Assembly (NCBI RefSeq): GCF_001889065.1
Contig: NZ_LWHB01000010.1
Location: 3-7,579, forward strand
DNA: 7,577 nucleotides
DNA from: Suttonella ornithocola
GTDB lineage: Bacteria; Pseudomonadota; Gammaproteobacteria; Cardiobacteriales; Cardiobacteriaceae
Reading direction: 5' to 3'
Shown here: piece after piece, positions 1 through 5,234 of the stretch
Numbering within the stretch: the first letter of the stretch is position 1
Layout: every line of letters starts with the position of its first letter
The notes under the pieces: model-generated
Database searches by the model: none
Seen by the model: the letters and a program-made list of their open reading frames with translations, nothing else
Told to the model about the DNA's origin: nothing
Translations under genes and position numbers: made by a program

Positions 1-70
1 AAAAAAATGCATACCGCACTTTTGGGCTGTTTTCAAGGTGGATATTGAGTTAACGTTGTATGTATTTTTT
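1..70 (-). repeat. Small palindromic MITE-like repeat, copy A
   Basis: The ends are inverted repeats: AAAAAAATGCATAC at 1-14 and GTATGTATTTTTT at 58-70. Positions 26-69 are the reverse complement of 3368-3411 with one mismatch (position 63), and the rest aligns to copy B with a 7-bp length difference. It abuts the decayed nitronate monooxygenase gene, whose recognisable reading ends at about position 71-85. The left edge coincides with the window edge, so neither its full extent nor a target duplication can be judged. The stretch also contains ACCGCACTT (13-21), identical to the reverse complement of the Pasteurellaceae uptake core. In copy B the matching bases differ, so this may be chance. 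Confidence 0.7.
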
Positions 71-235
71 AGGCAATTGACTATAGCATCTTCGCCAATT
101 GCTGCCCAAGCCTCTAGTTCTAAAGGATGATTAGCGGTTCCAATTGCTTTAGTACCTACTTGATGCAGGGCGCTTATTTGTTCGCGAGTTAAACAGTTAA
201 AAGTAAAGCCCGCAATAGGCACAGGATTTTCTAAT

Positions 236-380
236 AATATTTGGGTAGTGGTTTGAAAAGTATGCTAACCATACTCTTACAAAAAATATTTCTTTTAATA
301 TATTGATATTTAAATATTTAACTACCATTGGATTATTTGATAATATTCCAGCATACTTTCCAAACCACTACCAATATTTG
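236..380. mobile_element. 129-bp MITE with 23-bp terminal inverted repeats and 8-bp target duplication
   Basis: The element spans 244-372. The left end (244-266) starts GGTAGTGGTTTG and ends AGTATGCT. The right end (350-372) is its reverse complement with a single mismatch. Both sides carry the identical octamer AATATTTG (236-243 and 373-380), a direct target duplication. The interior is very AT-rich and holds no coding potential, so the element must have been moved in trans. Eight-base duplications and ends starting with GG fit IS1595-type transposases, and IS66-type enzymes also make 8 bp; the family assignment is inference. It sits inside the nitronate monooxygenase pseudogene. Confidence 0.93.
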
Positions 381-583
381 AAATTGGGATTGAAAATCTG
401 GTGGTGCAGGTAATTTAGGTTCAATCTATTGTTGAATATAAAGACTAGATAACCATGTTGACATTTTATGGGTATAGTTTCTGCCCTGTTCAGGGCTAAG
501 TAATCCTGCGGCAAGTGACCCTAGCCCTCCTGCCTCGCTAACCGCAACGACTAATTCTATCGTGGTTGTGCCTCCTGCCATTA

Positions 584-593
584 GGGGGGGGGG
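584..593. repeat. G10 homopolymer tract
   Basis: Ten consecutive G on the plus strand (C10 in the reading sense of the nitronate monooxygenase remnant), a few codons after its ATG. With ten bases the frame runs into TAA directly after the tract; lengths of 9 or 12 would join the upstream and downstream frames. Tracts like this can change length by slipped-strand mispairing. Because the gene carries other lesions, the tract is more likely a by-product of decay than a working switch. Confidence 0.9.
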
Positions 594-708
594 CTTGAAT
601 AATAGGTAATTTCAAGCCAATCATTATTGATTAGAAATTTTTTTGAGATAATAGATATTACTATCACCTATTTAGAAAAATCATCTTATTTGTTTATCAA
701 ATAGCATC

Positions 709-713
709 GGGAG
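709..713 (+). promoter_or_regulatory. Ribosome-binding site GGGAG of the ABC permease gene
   Basis: GGGAG lies 9 bases before ATG at 723 and only 3 bases before the in-frame TTG at 717. The spacing favours the ATG as the real start, giving 376 residues. I found no convincing -35/-10 pair between 625 and 708. Confidence 0.65.
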
Positions 714-722
714 CGATTGGCT

Positions 723-1853
723 ATGCTGCAATCTCTTAAAAATATTTGGACGCTGACGCTAAAAGAGTTTCAGAGTTTATTATCAGATAGAGCGATGCTG
801 GGAATTATTACGATTATTTTTACTGTAGCAGTGATTGCGATTACCAATGGCGTGAGTATTGATGTGAAAAATGCGACAGTAGCAGTGGTTGACCATGATA
901 GAAGCCCTTTATCACAGCGAATCACATCAGCATTATTATCGCCGTATTTTCAGCCGCCTGTGTTATTTGAGGATATGGCAGAGGCGCACGCGGCAATGGA
1001 TAAGGCAGAGTATATTTTTATTATGGATATTCCGCCGCATTTTGAGGAAGACGTGTTAAAAGCGCGGCATCCTGCCATTCAAATTACCGCTGATGCCACG
1101 GCTTTGAGCCAGGCCGGAGTAGGCTTTGTATATTTACAGCAGATTATCAGCGAAGAAACTTTGCGTTATTTTCAGCTCGCCAATCCCGCGCAATTTCTGC
1201 CGATGAAACCAGTTATCAACGTTTCTTTTAATCCGAATACGGATAGCCGCTGGTATTTAGCAGTGATGAATGTCGCCACGTTTACCTTTATGTTGGCGAT
1301 GCTTTTGGTGGGAGCTGCGGTCATTCGTGAACGAGAACGCGGCACGATGGAGCATTTACTGGTGATGCCAATAACGGCGAATGAAATTGCCGCCGCTAAA
1401 ATTATTGCCAACAGCACCGTAATTGCCTTAGCTGCGCTAGCGTCAATGCAGTTTGTGGTGAAAGGCATTTTAGCGATACCGATTAGCGGTTCGTTAGCGC
1501 TTTTTGCACTGGGCATTATCGTCTTTTTATTCTCGGCGACAGCACTCGGTGTGTTACTCGCCACCACCGCGCCGACCATGCCGCAATTTATCTTGCTGAT
1601 GTTGCCAATGTATATTGTGTTGCGCTTGATTAGTGGCGGAGAAACGCCACTTGCCAGTATGCCGAATTGGTTACAAACCGTCAGCCAAGCCTCGCCGATG
1701 ACGCAATTTGTCGAATATTCTTCTGCGGTATTATTCCGCAATGCCGACATCACCCTTGTGCAAAAACCGCTATTCATTATGGCGATGATGGGCGTATTAT
1801 TTTTGGTACTGGCATTAAGCCATTTCCGCTCTATGCTGGATAAGCAAGGCTAA
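723..1853 (+). CDS. ABC-2 type export permease, YhhJ-like
   Basis: Inner-membrane permease of an ABC exporter, probably for a hydrophobic or drug-like substrate. The layout is that of the ABC-2 family: a short cytoplasmic start, TM1 at about residues 25-44, a large periplasmic domain (about 45-175), then five membrane segments at about 179-201, 225-250, 257-281, 287-305 and 349-369. After TM2 comes RERERGTMEHLLVMPI (202-217), the coupling-helix motif that contacts the ATPase in YhhJ/YbhR-type permeases. The 376-residue length is normal for the family. Start: ATG at 723 (GGGAG 9 bases upstream); a TTG at 717 would add two residues. The efflux lipoprotein gene follows after 34 bases, indicating an operon. 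Oddly, no ATPase or HlyD-like gene precedes it, although such genes usually do (RbbA/YhiI in E. coli); upstream is only a pseudogene on the other strand. The substrate cannot be inferred. Confidence 0.92.
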   Translation: MLQSLKNIWTLTLKEFQSLLSDRAMLGIITIIFTVAVIAITNGVSIDVKNATVAVVDHDRSPLSQRITSALLSPYFQPPVLFEDMAEAHAAMDKAEYIFIMDIPPHFEEDVLKARHPAIQITADATALSQAGVGFVYLQQIISEETLRYFQLANPAQFLPMKPVINVSFNPNTDSRWYLAVMNVATFTFMLAMLLVGAAVIRERERGTMEHLLVMPITANEIAAAKIIANSTVIALAALASMQFVVKGILAIPISGSLALFALGIIVFLFSATALGVLLATTAPTMPQFILLMLPMYIVLRLISGGETPLASMPNWLQTVSQASPMTQFVEYSSAVLFRNADITLVQKPLFIMAMMGVLFLVLALSHFRSMLDKQG

Positions 1854-1887
1854 AGATGTGCTACGGTTTCAATGAAAGGAATGTCTT

Positions 1888-3324
1888 ATGAAAAAAATAT
1901 TACTGCTTTCCGCGCTCATCCTAAGCGCTTGCCAATCACCGAATGCACCGCCTTCCACGGATAGTAAGGTGATATTGCCCGCCAGTTTTACCGCTGCACC
2001 GGATAATCCAACACAGACCGACATCCGCACTTGGTGGCAGCAGTTTAATGACCCAACACTCAACCGCTTAATTACACAAGCATTGGAAAATGCACCCGAT
2101 TTAGCGATTGCCCGCTCACAATTAGAAAAAGCAGAGGCAACCGCGCGATTAGCCAATGCTGATACTGGACCTCTATTAGGCGCAGGTGTATCAGGCACAA
2201 TGGCAATGAGTCATTTGGATAATCCTCTTTCAAGCGATACTCGAAAGGTTTTACAACAGGTAGGAAGTGATTTGGGTAGTAATCCGCTGTCTCAAAATGG
2301 TGCAGGTTATCAAATGGGCTTATCGGGAACTTGGGCACCTGACTTTTTTGGCAAAAAACAAAGCGATGCACAAGCAGCAAAATACGGGGCTTTGGCAGAG
2401 GTAGAAAAAACACATGGTGCGCAATTATTGTTAATCGCCACGTTAGCACAACATTATGTCAACGCACGCGCCTTAGAAGCGCAGAAAGTCGTTTTGGAAA
2501 CAAGCGATAAAGCCTTAGCGGATTTGGTTCGCTATGCGAAGGGACGTTTTCAAGCCGCACAAGCAACGCAGTATGATGTCGATGATATCAGCGCCAAACG
2601 CAGCGCCCTGCAAGCCAAAATCGCCACTTTAGATACACAACGTGCAAATGAAATCGCGCAAATTGCCGCACTTATCGGTACGCCTGATATGACTTTTCCG
2701 CCTGATAATGGTAAGATTTTTACCCATTTACCTCAAGCACCTAGCGGACAATATCCCGCCGACTTAATCACTCGTCGTCCAGATATTCGCGCCTATAAAG
2801 CAGCCATTTTGGCGCAAAGTGCGAAGCGTGAGAGTGCGGCAGCCGATTTTTATCCACGTTTTACGATGAATTTTGGTTTATTAGAAGGAAAAATTCATTT
2901 GAACGGAGATTTATCAGGTGCGCGTTTAGGCGGTAACGGTGGATTACTAGGAATTGGTATTGAATTACCGATTTTTACCAACGGACGCTTGCAAGCACAA
3001 CTTGATCGTGCCGATGCCGATTTAAAAACCGCCGTGCTTAATTATGATAAAGCCTTATTAGAGGCATTAACGGAAGTGAATAACAGTTATCGTCTTGCCG
3101 CCGCGCTTAAAAAACAGGGCAATAAACTCGCAACTACAGAAAAACAGCAACAAAAACAAACCACCGATGCGCGCGCTTTGTTTGAATATGGCAGACAAAC
3201 GTTCGACAAAATCGCAACCGCACAATTAGCCACGAACGATACCGCAGAAATGCGGATTAAAAATCAAAAAGGACAAGCACTGAATTTAATTCGTTTATAT
3301 ACCGCGCTTGGCGGTGGCTGGTAA
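1888..3324 (+). CDS. NodT-family outer-membrane efflux lipoprotein (TolC-like channel)
   Basis: Outer-membrane channel protein that would let an inner-membrane exporter expel substrate outside the cell. A signal peptide ends in lipobox LSAC with the acylated cysteine at residue 15. The mature part has the two-fold repeat of outer-membrane efflux proteins. The family signature is in the second half as LITRRPDIRAYKA, followed by a YPRFT segment equivalent to the usual FFPSI strand start. The first half shows WWQQFNDPTLNRLI and ALENAPDLAIARSQL, typical of NodT members. Long alanine- and glutamine-rich helices build the periplasmic tunnel. The 478-residue length is normal. AAAGGA (1875-1880) stands 7 bases before the ATG. 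It lies 34 bases after the permease gene and is surely its partner. The periplasmic adaptor that should join the two is not in the window. Confidence 0.94.
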   Translation: MKKILLLSALILSACQSPNAPPSTDSKVILPASFTAAPDNPTQTDIRTWWQQFNDPTLNRLITQALENAPDLAIARSQLEKAEATARLANADTGPLLGAGVSGTMAMSHLDNPLSSDTRKVLQQVGSDLGSNPLSQNGAGYQMGLSGTWAPDFFGKKQSDAQAAKYGALAEVEKTHGAQLLLIATLAQHYVNARALEAQKVVLETSDKALADLVRYAKGRFQAAQATQYDVDDISAKRSALQAKIATLDTQRANEIAQIAALIGTPDMTFPPDNGKIFTHLPQAPSGQYPADLITRRPDIRAYKAAILAQSAKRESAAADFYPRFTMNFGLLEGKIHLNGDLSGARLGGNGGLLGIGIELPIFTNGRLQAQLDRADADLKTAVLNYDKALLEALTEVNNSYRLAAALKKQGNKLATTEKQQQKQTTDARALFEYGRQTFDKIATAQLATNDTAEMRIKNQKGQALNLIRLYTALGGGW

Positions 3325-3355
3325 ATATTTTGCTGATAAAGCATTAGCAAAATAT
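3325..3355 (+). terminator. AT-rich hairpin directly after the efflux gene
   Basis: A perfect 10-bp stem, ATATTTTGCT (3325-3334) pairing with AGCAAAATAT (3346-3355), with an 11-base loop, begins at the base after the TAA stop. There is no T run behind it and the stem is AT-rich. It is a weak intrinsic terminator at best and may instead protect the 3' end of the transcript. Confidence 0.4.
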
Positions 3356-3367
3356 AGACAACTTCTC

Positions 3368-3442
3368 AAAAATGCATACAACGTTAACTCAATATCCACC
3401 TTGAAAACAGCATTCTATATACAAGTACTGTATACATTTTTT
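3368..3442 (+). repeat. Small palindromic MITE-like repeat, copy B
   Basis: The ends are AAAAATGCATAC (3368-3379) and GTATACATTTTTT (3430-3442), an imperfect inverted pair. Bases 3368-3411 are the reverse complement of 26-69 with one mismatch, and the remainder aligns to copy A with a few substitutions and 7 extra bases. Inside it, TATACA (3418-3423) and TGTATA (3429-3434) form a small palindrome that copy A lacks. I see no clear target duplication. It sits 13 bases left of the first CRISPR-flanking element. With copy A it brackets the permease/efflux pair in inverted orientation. Confidence 0.75.
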
Positions 3443-3455
3443 GGAAGCCCTGCTA

Positions 3456-3563
3456 TATAGCTAAATGTCTCTCACTCGCATACAGCGTTAGCTCGTTTGC
3501 CATACTGAGGTTGGCTATCTGTGGTTCTTCAGTTCGTATGCAAGCTAAACCCATTCAGCTATA
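3456..3563 (+). mobile_element. MITE-like element E1, left of the CRISPR array
   Basis: The core is 3458-3561. It begins TAGCTAAATG and ends CATTCAGCTA, inverted ends with one mismatch, flanked by TA on both sides (3456-3457, 3562-3563), as expected for elements that duplicate a TA target. Imperfect subterminal inverted repeats follow, around GTTAGCT/CATAC in the left half and GTATGC/AGCTAA in the right half. There is no coding capacity. It is about 88% identical by hand count to E2 at 3898-4006 (12 substitutions, one indel) and lies in the same orientation. Its size, structure and TA target recall Correia-type and IS630-related MITEs, but I do not recognise the sequence. Confidence 0.82.
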
Positions 3564-3565
3564 AT
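3560..3565 (+). promoter_or_regulatory. TATAAT -10 box at the right edge of E1, candidate pre-crRNA promoter
   Basis: The last bases of E1, the TA duplication and the next two bases together read TATAAT, a perfect -10 hexamer pointing at the CRISPR leader. No good -35 stands at 16-18 bases upstream (around 3536-3543), so strength is uncertain. A start near 3572 would put the boxA-like site about 33 bases into the transcript and repeat 1 about 150 bases in. Confidence 0.45.
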
Positions 3566-3721
3566 CCAAACAATCATTTTTGGTCATAAAACCCTTTTTT
3601 ACCCGCTCTTTAACAACCGAATAAAAAACAAATACTTGTAACAAGCAAAAAAACAAAAGGTCAACCAACAAAAAACCTTTAAAACCCTTGTGGCAAGTGC
3701 ATCAAATCGAATAAAATTCGG
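3564..3721 (+). promoter_or_regulatory. CRISPR leader
   Basis: 158 bases of AT-rich, A-run-rich DNA without an open frame lie between E1 and repeat 1, on the side expected from the orientation of type I-F repeats (array start with GTTC, end with TTAGAAA). It contains the boxA-like site. Directly before repeat 1 is a perfect small palindrome, CGAAT-AAA-ATTCG (3708-3720). Integration-factor sites cannot be recognised by eye. Confidence 0.65.
3605..3616 (+). promoter_or_regulatory. boxA-like antitermination site in the CRISPR leader
   Basis: GCTCTTTAACAA matches the rrn boxA consensus (TGCTCTTTAACA) except for the leading T, which is C here. boxA recruits NusB/NusE and protects long untranslated RNA from Rho. 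Such sites are known in rRNA operons and in bacterial CRISPR leaders. Here it lies 105 bases before the first repeat on the transcribed strand, exactly where a leader site would be expected. Confidence 0.7.
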
Positions 3722-3869
3722 GTTCCCCGCCGCATAGGCGGCTTAGAAATCGTCAAGTCCGTAAACATGATAGAACGCATTGTTCCCCGCCACATAGGTG
3801 GCTTAGAAAGAACACAGCAAACGCTTACGCGCTGAGAGTGCGTTCCCCGCCGCATAGGCGGCTTAGAAA
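3722..3869 (+). CRISPR. Type I-F mini CRISPR array: three 28-bp repeats, two 32-bp spacers
   Basis: Repeats lie at 3722-3749, 3782-3809 and 3842-3869 with a strict 60-bp period; spacers are 3750-3781 and 3810-3841. Repeats 1 and 3 are identical. Repeat 2 differs at two bases. The 28/32 geometry, the GTTC start, the central hairpin (CCGCC-GCATA-GGCGG) and the TTAGAAA end match the type I-F repeats processed by Cas6f (Csy4), which would cut after the stem, at position 20 of each repeat. What follows repeat 3 (3870-3897) could be a partial third spacer or trailer; no fourth repeat exists, even after removing E2 in silico. No cas gene is in the window. The spacers match nothing else visible here. 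It is an orphan or relic array unless cas genes lie elsewhere. Confidence 0.95.
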
Positions 3870-3897
3870 TAGACCAGCACCTGATGTAGTCATCATA

Positions 3898-4006
3898 TAT
3901 AGCTAAATGTCTTTAACTTACATACAGTGTTAGCTTGTTTTGCCGTACTGAGGTTGGCTGTCTGTGATTCGTCAGTTTGTATGCAAGCTAACCCCATTCA
4001 GCTATA
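3898..4006 (+). mobile_element. MITE-like element E2, right of the CRISPR array
   Basis: Second copy of the E1 element in the same orientation. The core is 3900-4004, from TAGCTAAATG to CATTCAGCTA, flanked by TA at 3898-3899 and 4005-4006. It starts 28 bases after the last CRISPR repeat. Its right edge reads TATAAA, so the near-perfect -10 seen at the E1 edge is weaker here. The interior differs from E1 by scattered, mostly transition-type changes, which argues for two old copies and not a recent duplication. Confidence 0.82.
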
Positions 4007-4020
4007 AAAACAAGATATTT

Positions 4021-4069
4021 TGAGACCTTTGCAAAAAAATATAAAATACGGAATTTTGCAAAGGTCTCA
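4021..4069. repeat. Perfect 16-bp inverted repeat TGAGACCTTTGCAAAA, IS-end-like
   Basis: TGAGACCTTTGCAAAA (4021-4036) is exactly complementary to 4054-4069, with 17 AT-rich bases between. From memory, GAGACCTTTGCAAAA resembles the ends of insertion sequences found in Neisseriaceae and related bacteria; I cannot verify this. With both ends 17 bases apart it may be an IS deletion relic or a tiny MITE. Because TTTT follows on the plus strand, the transcript hairpin could also stop rightward transcription coming from the CRISPR array. Confidence 0.7.
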
Positions 4070-4166
4070 TTTTATCAATCTTACTTAGCGTCTCAGGCGG
4101 TAAGTGGTGTTTTTTTCTAGCTGAATTAACGGTATTTGCGTAAAATGCTCTACAGCAGGCGGGATG

Positions 4167-4210
4167 TGCAAGTTGCTTTTTCCTGGCTGGTGTGGCGGAA
4201 GCAACTTGCA
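4167..4210. repeat. Perfect 12-bp inverted repeat TGCAAGTTGCTT
   Basis: TGCAAGTTGCTT (4167-4178) pairs exactly with AAGCAACTTGCA (4199-4210) around a 20-base G-rich loop. No T run follows on either strand, so a terminator role is unlikely. It may be a further mobile-element end or a structured RNA element; no function is assigned. Confidence 0.6.
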
Positions 4211-4277
4211 ATAGCTTCAATGAGCGGTGTAATAGCAAGTGTGTAAAAGCAAATCAAACTACCATAAGAAATGAAAG

Positions 4278-4309
4278 TATCGCTTAGATATGGCTATCTC
4301 TACGCGATA
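4278..4309 (-). terminator. Nested hairpin downstream of the J-like/pilin-like gene
   Basis: TATCGC (4278-4283) pairs with GCGATA (4304-4309), and inside it AGATA (4286-4290) pairs with TATCT (4295-4299) around a TGGC loop. It lies 13 bases after the TAA of the minus-strand gene and is followed in that direction by CTTTCATTTCTTA, a loose T-rich tail. It is a plausible but not strong intrinsic terminator. Confidence 0.4.
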
Positions 4310-4322
4310 ATTGACTGATTGA

Positions 4323-5120
4323 TTAAAAACATTTTTTTGGTTTGTATCTTTCTGGGAAGTCTTTGCTAGGATCGCATTGCCAGCCTGTAAAATTAGGGCG
4401 AGTGATTAGGGTTTCTGTAAGTGCATGATTACGTAATGGCGATACTGCGTTATGGTTAAATTCTAAAATAATCTGATTTTTATCGTTTTTTCCATTGACG
4501 GTTATTTGATAAGGTTCATCATTTCCTGTCGGGATATTAAGTGTTTCAGGGAAATAGCCGTTGTTGCGAATGTAGTTCTCAACGGTTTTTTGTGCATCTG
4601 TGAGACTTACCATTGCTTGTTCAACAGATTTTCTTCCATTGTAATAATCCATGACGGATTGAGAAAATTGCATAGCTAAAAATCCAATGGCGATTAGGAG
4701 GATAAAAAGAATGAGATATTTAAAGTTGGTACTAAGCGCTGATTTGAGTTTGCTGGGCTCATGTTTTAGCGCTGAGTTATTTTGGAGTTCTTCTTGGATG
4801 TTTTTGAGATTTTCTAATTGGAAGAGACTGCTTTTAGGATCGGAATAAAAACTTTCATCTATATCTACGAAAACGTCTTTGATAGGAGAGACAACCGGAA
4901 GTTCACTATTTTCATAGTCATCTTTGTTAAATCCGTTGGCTTTGTCGTAAGCAGCACGACGACGTGGGTTGGTGAGTTCTTGCTCTATTTGGCTAAGAAT
5001 CATGGTATAGTCGCCTTGACGATCTAGGTTTCTTATTTTTTCTATTGCATCAATAATTTGTCGCATGGTTGCGCGTGGCGTTAATCCCAAAATATGATAA
5101 TAGTTATGTTTGTTAACCAT
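4323..5120 (-). CDS. J-like domain / transmembrane / type IV pilin-like fusion protein
   Basis: A 265-residue membrane protein of unknown role. Residues 7-60 resemble a J domain: NYYHILGLTPRAT opens helix I, and LTNPRRRAAYDKANGF closes helix IV. The HPD motif needed to stimulate DnaK is missing, replaced by a short turn around DRQGD (33-37). A charged linker (61-130) follows, then one membrane helix (about 133-152, FKYLILFILLIAIGFLAM). Residues 155-265 look like the globular part of a type IV pilin: DYYNGRKSVEQAM, an amphipathic helix, ENYIRNNGYFPETL, strands, then W-Q-C (Cys249) and Cys264 near the end, like the C-terminal pilin disulfide loop. A prepilin peptidase site is absent. Start: ATG at 5120 has GGAAAG upstream; the ATG at 5138 has no such site. 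The predicted topology puts the J-like part in the cytoplasm and the pilin-like part outside the membrane. The neighbours give no functional hint. Confidence 0.78.
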   Translation of the reverse strand: MVNKHNYYHILGLTPRATMRQIIDAIEKIRNLDRQGDYTMILSQIEQELTNPRRRAAYDKANGFNKDDYENSELPVVSPIKDVFVDIDESFYSDPKSSLFQLENLKNIQEELQNNSALKHEPSKLKSALSTNFKYLILFILLIAIGFLAMQFSQSVMDYYNGRKSVEQAMVSLTDAQKTVENYIRNNGYFPETLNIPTGNDEPYQITVNGKNDKNQIILEFNHNAVSPLRNHALTETLITRPNFTGWQCDPSKDFPERYKPKKCF

Positions 5121-5150
5121 GTTTTCTTTCCAATCCATTAGATAAATTTA

Positions 5151-5179
5151 ATTATGCCTGATTTTTTAGGAATTACCAG
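5151..5179 (-). promoter_or_regulatory. Candidate promoter of the J-like/pilin-like gene
   Basis: On the minus strand CTGGTA (5174-5179) and CATAAT (5151-5156) are 17 bases apart; the -10 matches consensus at five of six positions, the -35 at three. Transcription would begin near 5144, just upstream of the ATG at 5120, which argues against the alternative start at 5138. A palindrome AGAAGCTTCT (5187-5196) lies just upstream and might be a regulator site or chance. Confidence 0.35.
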
Positions 5180-5234
5180 TCTTATAAGAAGCTTCTGTAA
5201 TTTTATTATGCGTTTTTCTATGGCTAATCCGTAT

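Larger units (their letters stand above)
71..624 (-). pseudogene. Nitronate monooxygenase (2-nitropropane dioxygenase family) pseudogene, broken and truncated
   Basis: Read on the minus strand, the pieces match the FMN-dependent nitronate monooxygenase family, which oxidises alkyl nitronates in the cytoplasm. ATG at 622-624 opens MIGLKLPIIQAP. A C10 tract (584-593) then throws the frame, and reading resumes as MAGGTTTIELVVAVSEAGG and GSLAAGLLSPEQ. After a degraded stretch with an in-frame TAG, the reading continues as PAPPDFQSQFQI, is interrupted by a 129-bp MITE, and resumes as LLENPVPIAGFTF and then GEDAIV. Removing the MITE and one TSD copy restores the frame across the insertion (CAA ATA TTA TTA). 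Only about 150 of the usual 330-350 residues are present. The C-terminal part, including the expected GG-H region, is lost at the border with the repeat at 1-70. No ribosome-binding site is visible before the ATG. The family call is firm and loss of function is clear. Confidence 0.85.
4007..4322. other. Gene-poor stretch with inverted repeats, possible insertion-sequence remnant
   Basis: No credible gene is present. A 78-codon minus-strand frame (4002-4238) runs through both inverted repeats, has no ribosome-binding site and resembles nothing I know. On the minus strand, short readings in different frames (for example IEAIASCFRHTSQEKAT, and LIQLEKNTTYRLRR followed by a stop) look protein-like but never join up. 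Together with the IS-end-like inverted repeat at 4021-4069, this suggests a worn insertion-sequence remnant, which is a guess. Confidence 0.35.

Noticed and set aside
13..21. Match to the Pasteurellaceae DNA uptake core (ACCGCACTT)
   Set aside because: Only one exact match in 7.6 kb, within a repeat whose second copy differs here; Pasteurellaceae DNA would carry several.
643..671. TTGAGA as a -35 box for the permease gene
   Set aside because: No acceptable -10 hexamer at 16-18 bases; the region is simply AT-rich.
3418..3434. TATACA-AGTAC-TGTATA palindrome as a regulator operator
   Set aside because: It lies inside repeat copy B, far from any gene start, and copy A lacks it.
3898..4020. Fourth CRISPR repeat hidden by the E2 insertion
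   Set aside because: Joining the DNA on both sides of E2 gives no sequence resembling the repeat.
4118..4126. TAGCTGAAT, nine bases identical to the reverse complement of the E1/E2 right end
   Set aside because: No matching second end nearby and no further similarity to the element; too short to call a third copy.
4002..4238. 78-codon minus-strand open frame
   Set aside because: It runs through both perfect inverted repeats and the end of E2, has no ribosome-binding site, and its product resembles nothing known to me; treated as chance.
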